NCBI GenBank assembly: GCA_021767845.1
Contig: JAASSQ010000186.1
Span: 1 to 6,001, forward strand
Source of the DNA: Roseovarius sp.
GTDB lineage: Bacteria; Pseudomonadota; Alphaproteobacteria; Rhodobacterales; Rhodobacteraceae
DNA length: 6,001 bases
Reading direction: 5' to 3'
Numbering within the stretch: position 1 is the stretch's first letter; the number at the start of each line of letters is the position of its first letter. A program made the position numbers and the translations under genes. The notes under the pieces are model-generated. The model was given only the letters and a program-made list of their open reading frames with translations, was not told the DNA's origin and searched no databases. This document shows, one piece after another, positions 1 to 4,140 of the stretch.

Positions 1-20
1 ACACCGTTCGGGGCAGACCG

Positions 21-155
21 ATGCGCAGCACCATCATTCTCATTCAGGCAGCCATTCTGACCTTTCTCGCCGTGATCGGCGCGCAGGGCGACAGCGAAAG
101 CAACAAGCCCTGTCCCAGCCTCACGCCCAATGCGCAGGTGGAATGCAGCTTCTGA
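21..155 (+). CDS. Hypothetical 44-residue small membrane or secreted protein
   Basis: I do not recognise this protein. The frame runs from ATG 21 to TGA 155. Residues 4-21 are strongly hydrophobic (TIILIQAAILTFLAVIGA) like a signal peptide or single membrane span, and the remaining 23 residues are polar with two cysteines (Cys31 and Cys42). About 80% of codons end in G or C, as expected for real genes in such DNA, and GGGG lies 7 nt before the ATG. It converges on the ccm operon. The frame is also open upstream to the window edge, so the true start could lie outside. It could be a chance ORF; homologues with conserved cysteines in related genomes would settle it. Confidence 0.38.
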   Translation: MRSTIILIQAAILTFLAVIGAQGDSESNKPCPSLTPNAQVECSF

Positions 156-169
156 CCGGTGCAAGATCG

Positions 170-221
170 CGGCTTTCGTACCAAACCGCCAAGGCTCACC
201 GCGATTTTGGTACGAAAGCCG
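170..221. repeat. Perfect 16-bp inverted repeat between convergent genes (possible factor-aided terminator or mobile repeat)
   Basis: Arms at 170-185 and 206-221 (left arm core GGCTTTCGTACCAAA) are exact complements with a 20-nt loop, and pairing continues with one mismatch and one G-U pair to 165-226. It sits 14 nt after the plus-strand small ORF and 27 nt after ccmG, so it could end transcription from both sides. There is no T-run on either strand after the stem, so it is not a textbook intrinsic terminator. A palindromic intergenic repeat or the remnant of a small inverted-repeat element is equally possible. The structure is certain; the role is inference. Confidence 0.85.
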
Positions 222-256
222 GGGTCGAAAGTGACGGTTCGTACAAACTCACCGCG
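175..256 (+). repeat. Imperfect direct repeat linking the hairpin to the ccmG stop region
   Basis: The segment 175-203 and the segment 238-256 both begin TTCGTAC, continue with AAAC, and end CTCACCGCG; the first copy has about 10 extra bases between these blocks. The second copy includes the ccmG stop codon and its last two codons (complement of 249-256). It looks like a partial duplication of the ccmG 3' end or the repeated landing of a common sequence. Visible by eye; origin unknown. Confidence 0.55.
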
Positions 257-782
257 CCTCCTCGATCGCCGGCAGGATCTGGTTTTCCAGCACCCGTTCG
301 GTGATCGGGCCAGCAAAGCGCAGCACGATTTTCCCTTCGCCGTCAATGACATAGGTTTCCGGCACGCCGTAAACGCCCCAGTTCAGCGCCATGCGCCCCT
401 TCTCGTCGGCCCCGATCGCGGCATAAGGATCGCCCAATTCCTTCAGGAAATTCAGGGCGTTAGCGGGTTTATCCTTGTAATTCACCCCGTAAATCTCGAT
501 CCCCTGCTCGGCCAGATCCTCCAGATGCGGGTGCTCCACCCGGCACGGCGCGCACCAGCTGGCCCAGTAGTTCACCAGCTTCACGCCGCCGTCGCGCAAG
601 TCACTGTCATTGAACGATTTTTTATCGCCCAACGGTGTCACCTCCACCGCGGGAGCGGGCTTGCCCTGCAGGGCCGAGGGCAGCTCGTCGGGGTTTTCCC
701 GCTGCATCCCGACATAGAACAACACCGCCAACCCCGCGAAGATCACCGGCGGCAGCACCATCAGGGGCGATACCTTAGCCAT
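249..782 (-). CDS. ccmG: CcmG/DsbE, membrane-anchored thioredoxin-like thiol:disulfide oxidoreductase (HelX)
   Basis: A 177-residue periplasmic thioredoxin-fold protein tethered by an uncleaved N-terminal membrane segment (about residues 7-25). The redox site is WCAPC at 76-80 (Cys77, Cys80), followed by Glu83 typical of CcmG, and the cis-proline loop GVPET is at 139-143. It keeps the CXXCH cysteines of apocytochrome c reduced for haem ligation, itself being reduced by CcdA or DsbD. Length matches the family. The ATG at 782 lies inside ccmD (overlap ATGGCTAA, 8 nt). The upstream sequence is A-rich without a clear Shine-Dalgarno, so translation probably depends on coupling to ccmD. It is the last gene of the row; an inverted repeat begins 27 nt beyond its stop. 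Confidence 0.97.
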   Translation of the reverse strand: MAKVSPLMVLPPVIFAGLAVLFYVGMQRENPDELPSALQGKPAPAVEVTPLGDKKSFNDSDLRDGGVKLVNYWASWCAPCRVEHPHLEDLAEQGIEIYGVNYKDKPANALNFLKELGDPYAAIGADEKGRMALNWGVYGVPETYVIDGEGKIVLRFAGPITERVLENQILPAIEEAR

Positions 783-930
783 GTTTTTTCACTTTCGATT
801 CAACGTCTTGAAGTTGTCTCTTGATGCGCTTGGCGCGTCGCACGCTCAGCCAGACCAGCACCAGCAGCAGCACGATCGACACCGCGTAAGAAGACAGCAC
901 CGCCTCCGCATATTTCCCGAGATCCGGCAT
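775..930 (-). CDS. ccmD: CcmD, small membrane subunit of the cytochrome c maturation complex (HelD/orf52)
   Basis: A 51-residue protein: short N-terminus MPDLGKYAEAVLSSY, one membrane span at about residues 15-31, and a Lys/Arg-rich tail. This is the standard CcmD build, and the PDLGKYA start and position between ccmC and ccmG support the call. CcmD stabilises the CcmABC-CcmE complex and is needed for release of haem-loaded CcmE. I start it at ATG 930, preceded by GGGG with 5-nt spacing. An in-frame GTG at 936 would give 53 residues and a GTGA overlap with the ccmC stop; the choice is not settled. The same frame runs much further upstream to 1182 but that part is antisense-free shadow of ccmC. 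The TAA stop overlaps the ccmG start by 8 nt. Confidence 0.9.
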   Translation of the reverse strand: MPDLGKYAEAVLSSYAVSIVLLLVLVWLSVRRAKRIKRQLQDVESKVKKHG

Positions 931-932
931 CG

Positions 933-1670
933 TCACCCCATCCGTTCCCGCGCCAACAGCGCCCGCATCCGCCGCGCGCGAATTTCCGTTTGCGTTCGGA
1001 GGAAGACCAACGCTATGAAAAGCAACACAAATCCCGCGATGCAGACGAGCAGCGGATAGTAGAACACATCCGCCACGTTCTCTTCCTTGTCCAGGCTCAA
1101 CGACGCGCCCTGGTGCAACCCCTGGTTCCAGAAGTTGACCGCGTAGCGGCTCAGCAGCGCAAAAACCGACCCAACAAGGCACAGGATGCTGGTCAGATCG
1201 GCCGCCGTGTCATCGTTCTCGATCGCCTCCCACAGGGCTATGTACCCGAGATAAAAGAGAAAAAGGATCAGGAAACTGGTCAGGCGCGGATCCCAGGCCC
1301 ACCATGTCCCCCACATCGGCTGCCCCCAGATCGCCCCCGTAGCCAGCGCGATCACCGTCATCATCGCCCCCACCGGCGCCGCCGCCCGCGCCGCAAGCGC
1401 ACTGACGTGATGCCGCCGCACGATCCAGACCAGCGAGGCCACCAGCATCATCAGCCAGGCATTGATCGCCATCAGCGCGCTAGGCACATGAAGATAAATG
1501 ATTTTTACCGTCGAACCCTGGCGGTAATCGTCGGGGGTGAAGAAGAACCCCCAGATCAGTCCGACCACCAGCGACACCACCGCCAGCACCGAAATCCACG
1601 GCAACACGCGGTCGGTGGTCTGAATGAACTTCTTGGGGTTGGCATATTCCCAGATCGAATTGGCGCTCAT
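933..1670 (-). CDS. ccmC: CcmC, haem-handling protein of cytochrome c maturation (HelC)
   Basis: A 245-residue inner-membrane protein of the haem-handling (HHP) superfamily. The periplasmic tryptophan-rich motif is at residues 115-130, with WGTWWAWDPRLTS as its core, and it is flanked by two conserved histidines, His61 in YLHVPS and His186 in LHQGAS, that act as axial haem ligands in the family. Six membrane segments fit the sequence. CcmC presents haem to CcmE for covalent attachment. The ATG at 1670 follows GGGA by 6 nt (1677-1680) and the N-terminus MSANSIWEYANPKKF is typical of alphaproteobacterial CcmC. The C-terminus is arginine-rich and cytoplasmic. The stop lies 2 nt before the ccmD ATG, or overlaps a possible GTG start for ccmD by 4 nt. 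Confidence 0.97.
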   Translation of the reverse strand: MSANSIWEYANPKKFIQTTDRVLPWISVLAVVSLVVGLIWGFFFTPDDYRQGSTVKIIYLHVPSALMAINAWLMMLVASLVWIVRRHHVSALAARAAAPVGAMMTVIALATGAIWGQPMWGTWWAWDPRLTSFLILFLFYLGYIALWEAIENDDTAADLTSILCLVGSVFALLSRYAVNFWNQGLHQGASLSLDKEENVADVFYYPLLVCIAGFVLLFIALVFLRTQTEIRARRMRALLARERMG

Positions 1671-1686
1671 TCCCGTTCCCGTTTGC

Positions 1687-2343
1687 TCAGCGCAAGTTGA
1701 CTTTCAATACCGCAGCCGAGGCGAAAGGCAAAAGCGCGATGGTGCCGCAGGTGATGCCCGCAAGCATCAAAAGCGGCGTGGAGTAGGTCAGCCCCTCGGC
1801 CCCGCGGCGCGCCATCTCGGCTCCGAAGATCAATGTGGGCACATACAGCGGCAGGACAAGAAGGCTCAGAAGCAATCCGCCCCGTTTCAGCCCCACGGTC
1901 AGCGCCGCGCCGAAGGTGCCGATCACGCTGAGCGCCGGGGTGCCCAGCATCAGCGACAGGACCAGCGGCCCGTAGCCCGCCTGCGGCAGGCTGAGCAACA
2001 GGCCGAACAACGGCGTCGACAGGACCAGCGGCAAGCCGGTTGTCAGCCAGTGGGCCAACGCCTTGACGCTGACGACCGCTTCCATCGGCAAGGGCGCGGT
2101 GGCCAGCAGGTCCAGGCTGCCATCCTCCCAGTCCAGTGCGAAGATCCGGTCCAGCGACAGAAGGCAGGCCAGCAAGGCACCAAGCCAGAGGATACCTGAC
2201 GCGATCCGCGCCAGAAGCTCGCTTTGCGGGCCGACCCCGAAGGGCACCAGCGTGACCACGATCAGGAAGAACGCGAGCCCCAACCCGAACCCGCCGCCGG
2301 CCCGCATCGCAAGCCGCAAATCCCTGATGAGCAATGCAATCAC
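1687..2343 (-). CDS. ccmB: CcmB, membrane subunit of the cytochrome c maturation ABC complex (HelB)
   Basis: A 218-residue integral membrane protein with about six hydrophobic segments, the normal CcmB size and layout. Family blocks seen are the N-terminal IRDLRLAMRAGGGFGLGLAFF region (residues 6-26), LDRIFALDWEDGSLDLL (64-80) in the cytoplasmic loop expected to contact CcmA, and LVLPLYVPTLIFG (162-174). It forms the membrane part of the CcmAB transporter-like module that acts on the CcmC-CcmE-haem complex. The start codon is GTG at 2343, overlapping the ccmA stop by 4 nt; GAGG lies 7 nt upstream (2351-2354), so the start has both coupling and its own ribosome site. A longer frame covering the same region on this strand is a shadow without membrane character. 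A 16-nt gap leads to ccmC. Confidence 0.96.
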   Translation of the reverse strand: MIALLIRDLRLAMRAGGGFGLGLAFFLIVVTLVPFGVGPQSELLARIASGILWLGALLACLLSLDRIFALDWEDGSLDLLATAPLPMEAVVSVKALAHWLTTGLPLVLSTPLFGLLLSLPQAGYGPLVLSLMLGTPALSVIGTFGAALTVGLKRGGLLLSLLVLPLYVPTLIFGAEMARRGAEGLTYSTPLLMLAGITCGTIALLPFASAAVLKVNLR

Positions 2344-2957
2344 AGGAACGCCTCGTCGAAATCGTCGGCTTCCATTGCGCGGGCCCGGAACGGGCCGACA
2401 TCGAGGATTTGCGCCTCGGGCAGGCCAAGGTCGATATGCGTCGCGATCAGGGCCGACCCGCCCTGCGCCAGATGGCTGCGTACGGCATCCGCGAACATCG
2501 CGACGGCGTCGGTATCCAGCGACACGGTCGGCTCGTCCAGCACCCAGATCGGCCGCCCCGTGACCAGCAGCCGCGCCAGCCCCAGCCGCCGCTTCTGCCC
2601 GGCCGAGAGCGCGCCGGCGGGCCGGGTGGAAAGCCGCTCCAGCTGAAAGGCTGCGATTGCCGGCGCAATGTCGTTCTGGCCGAACACGCTGGCCCAGAAG
2701 TCAAGATTCTCCGTCACGGTCAGCGTTGCCTTGATGCCGTCGGAATGGCCGGAATAGACAAGGCTGTCGGCCTCAGCCGCGACCGACCCGGCCAGCGGCG
2801 GTTGCAGGCCGGCAACGGTGCGCAAAAGCGTGGTCTTGCCGATCCCGTTCGGCCCGCGCAGCACCAGGGCGCGGCCCGGATCCAACACGAAGGATACGGC
2901 CTCCAGCACCTTGATCCCGCCCCGGGCGATCGTCAGATCGGACACATTCAAGCTCAT
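2340..2957 (-). CDS. ccmA: CcmA, ATP-binding subunit of the cytochrome c maturation ABC complex (HelA)
   Basis: A 205-residue ABC ATPase, the usual CcmA length. Visible motifs are Walker A GPNGIGKTT at residues 35-43, signature LSAGQ at 117-121, Walker B with IWVLDEP at 137-143 (catalytic Glu142), D-loop SLD at 146-148 and switch His174. Together with CcmB, CcmC and CcmD it forms the inner-membrane complex; ATP hydrolysis releases haem-loaded CcmE from CcmC-haem rather than transporting haem itself. The start is the ATG at 2957, with AGGGA at 2965-2969 on the opposite strand reading, 7 nt away. The stop TGA overlaps the ccmB GTG start by 4 nt (GTGA), a classic coupling arrangement that suits fixed subunit ratios. 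All catalytic residues are present, so it should be functional. Confidence 0.97.
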   Translation of the reverse strand: MSLNVSDLTIARGGIKVLEAVSFVLDPGRALVLRGPNGIGKTTLLRTVAGLQPPLAGSVAAEADSLVYSGHSDGIKATLTVTENLDFWASVFGQNDIAPAIAAFQLERLSTRPAGALSAGQKRRLGLARLLVTGRPIWVLDEPTVSLDTDAVAMFADAVRSHLAQGGSALIATHIDLGLPEAQILDVGPFRARAMEADDFDEAFL

Positions 2958-2993
2958 GCGAACGTCCCTACCGCAAAGCCATCGGGGCTGAAA

Positions 2994-3007
2994 GTGACCT
3001 TGATCAA
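2994..3007. promoter_or_regulatory. Possible Fnr/FnrL-type site upstream of ccmA
   Basis: Read on the minus strand the site is TTGA-N6-TCAC, which differs at one of eight defined positions from the Fnr family consensus TTGA-N6-TCAA. It lies in the 65-nt gap between the Mth938 gene and ccmA, the longest gap in the gene row, with its near edge 36 nt before the ccmA ATG. Oxygen-responsive control of cytochrome c maturation would make sense, and Fnr control of ccm genes is known in E. coli. Against it: a one-mismatch match is expected by chance a few times per 6 kb, I see no convincing -10 element, and the position would put a class II transcription start almost at the ATG. Confidence 0.28.
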
Positions 3008-3022
3008 AGCGGGCCGGAAAAC

Positions 3023-3376
3023 TCAGACCGGCAGAAGGGCGGCTGCCACACGGCGCCCTTCCGACAGAAGCACGTTGAAGGTCCGGCAGGCCGCGGCGGA
3101 GTGCATCACCTCGACGCCGAGCCCGGCCTCTTCCAGCCGCGTCCGCAACTCATCGGGCATGTGGGCCGTTTCGGGGCCCGTCCCGATGAACAGAACATCC
3201 ACGTCCCCCGCCAAGGCCATCAGCGCCTCGGCATCCTGATACCCGCCCCATCCGCGTGCATGGGTCGAGGAGACGACGACAGCGCCCTCGAAAACCTCAC
3301 CGCCGACGCGAAAGAAACCGGGGCCGTAGCCGTCGATCGGCGTCGCATCGCGGAACGTGACTTCGTGCATCTGCAT
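3023..3376 (-). CDS. Mth938-domain (DUF498/NDUFAF3-like) protein
   Basis: A 117-residue soluble protein without signal peptide or membrane segment. It matches the Mth938-like family (DUF498, related to mitochondrial NDUFAF3): a PIDGYGPGFFRVGG block at residues 13-26, VLFIGTG at 61-67, and a conserved tail with ACRTFNVLLSEGRR at 96-109 that includes Cys97. Its molecular function in bacteria is not established; the mitochondrial relative assists complex I assembly. I chose the ATG at 3376. Translation could extend upstream in the same frame into the permease gene, but those residues do not look like the family, and AGGGAGG lies just before 3376. Spacing is 4 nt to this ATG and 10 nt to a second in-frame ATG at 3370, so either may be used. 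In R. capsulatus a gene of similar size (orf124, from memory) sits at the same place between secDF and helA/ccmA. Confidence 0.88.
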   Translation of the reverse strand: MQMHEVTFRDATPIDGYGPGFFRVGGEVFEGAVVVSSTHARGWGGYQDAEALMALAGDVDVLFIGTGPETAHMPDELRTRLEEAGLGVEVMHSAAACRTFNVLLSEGRRVAAALLPV

Positions 3377-3387
3377 GGGGCCTCCCT

Positions 3388-4140
3388 TCAACTCCAGATC
3401 GGCAAGCCGCTGATGACCGCAAGCGCGATCACGCCGTAGGCTGTCCATCGGTAAATCCGTTCGTGATGCGGATCAAACAGCGCCTGTCCGATCAACGTGG
3501 TCACGAAATAGGGCACGGCAAGGGTCAGCGCCAGAAAGACGGTGTCCCATGCGATGCTGCCGCTCCACAGCAGATTGCACACGATCACCACGTCAAGCGC
3601 GGCCAGGAACAGGATCGTGTTGGCGCGCACGGTTTGAACGGCGGCCTGCCCGGCCAAGTAGAACAGGATCACCGCGGGCCCCGTCAGCCCGGTCAGCCCA
3701 CCGATCACACCGGCCATCGCACCGATCCCGAGCAATCGAGGCCGCGTGACATATCCCGAAAACCGCCACCCCGAAACAAGCGCCGCCAGCGTCAGCCCCG
3801 CGATCGCGGCCACGATCCAACGCACGACGCCCGTATCGAGCGATGCCATGATCCAAAGCCCCAAAGGCACGGTGACCAGGGCGGCAAGCGCCAGCAACCC
3901 AACCTCGCGGCGGTCGGCCTGTCCCCATGCGCGTGGCAGCAGCGCGCCGGTGCTGGCGATGCCGGTCAAGGTGATGACGCCGATCACGACGGCTGGCGGC
4001 AGGTAAATCCCCGCGACCGGGACGAAGATCAGTGCCGTCCCGAACCCGGTGAACCCGCGCACGATCCCGGCCACCGAAATCGTCAGGATCAGCCAGATCA
4101 GACCGGGCGTCGCCCAGACCTGGATCAGCGCCTCAGGCAT
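3388..4140 (-). CDS. TauE/SafE-family membrane permease (sulfite exporter TauE/SafE type)
   Basis: A 250-residue, very hydrophobic protein with about eight predicted membrane segments. It shows the internal duplication typical of the TauE/SafE (DUF81) family: the first repeat carries RGFTGFGTALIFVP at residues 28-41 and the second carries GGLTGLTGPAVILFYL at 147-162. Length fits the family. Members export or import small anions, often sulfur oxyanions or organosulfonates, but the substrate cannot be read from sequence. The ATG at 4140 lies inside the end of secDF, giving an 8-nt overlap (ATGCCTGA). No good Shine-Dalgarno sequence precedes it, so it probably depends on ribosomes finishing secDF. 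An 11-nt gap separates it from the next gene. It is not part of the usual secDF-Mth938-ccm core as I remember it, so it looks like an inserted or lineage-specific member. Family call is firm; substrate unknown. Confidence 0.87.
   Translation of the reverse strand: MPEALIQVWATPGLIWLILTISVAGIVRGFTGFGTALIFVPVAGIYLPPAVVIGVITLTGIASTGALLPRAWGQADRREVGLLALAALVTVPLGLWIMASLDTGVVRWIVAAIAGLTLAALVSGWRFSGYVTRPRLLGIGAMAGVIGGLTGLTGPAVILFYLAGQAAVQTVRANTILFLAALDVVIVCNLLWSGSIAWDTVFLALTLAVPYFVTTLIGQALFDPHHERIYRWTAYGVIALAVISGLPIWS

Noticed and set aside
1..60. A plus-strand frame-1 tail ending in TGA at 58-60, possibly the end of an upstream gene
   Set aside because: Only about 19 residues are visible, with no recognisable motif, and it would overlap the small ORF by 40 nt.
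44..352. A 102-codon minus-strand frame beyond the end of ccmG
   Set aside because: It begins inside ccmG in another frame, shows no recognisable domain, and competes with the plus-strand small ORF, which has better codon bias.
159..824. A 221-codon plus-strand frame opposite ccmG, spanning the inverted repeat
   Set aside because: Composition is that of an antisense shadow and it covers all of ccmG, whose active-site motifs are clear on the other strand.
1667..2428. A 253-codon minus-strand frame over ccmB
   Set aside because: It is out of frame with CcmB, lacks hydrophobic segments and has an Arg/Ala/Gly-rich composition; the CcmB frame matches its family throughout.
2958..3022. A sigma-70-like promoter with TTGATC as -35 before ccmA
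   Set aside because: No acceptable -10 hexamer lies at 16-18 nt spacing, so the call would rest on half a motif.
2334..3239. A 301-codon plus-strand open frame opposite ccmA and the Mth938 gene, and similar long plus-strand frames at 990-1700, 1624-2199, 3463-4197 and 4049-4744
   Set aside because: They are antisense to well-supported genes, rich in Arg, Gln, His and Pro with no family resemblance or membrane pattern, as expected for mirror frames in GC-rich coding DNA.
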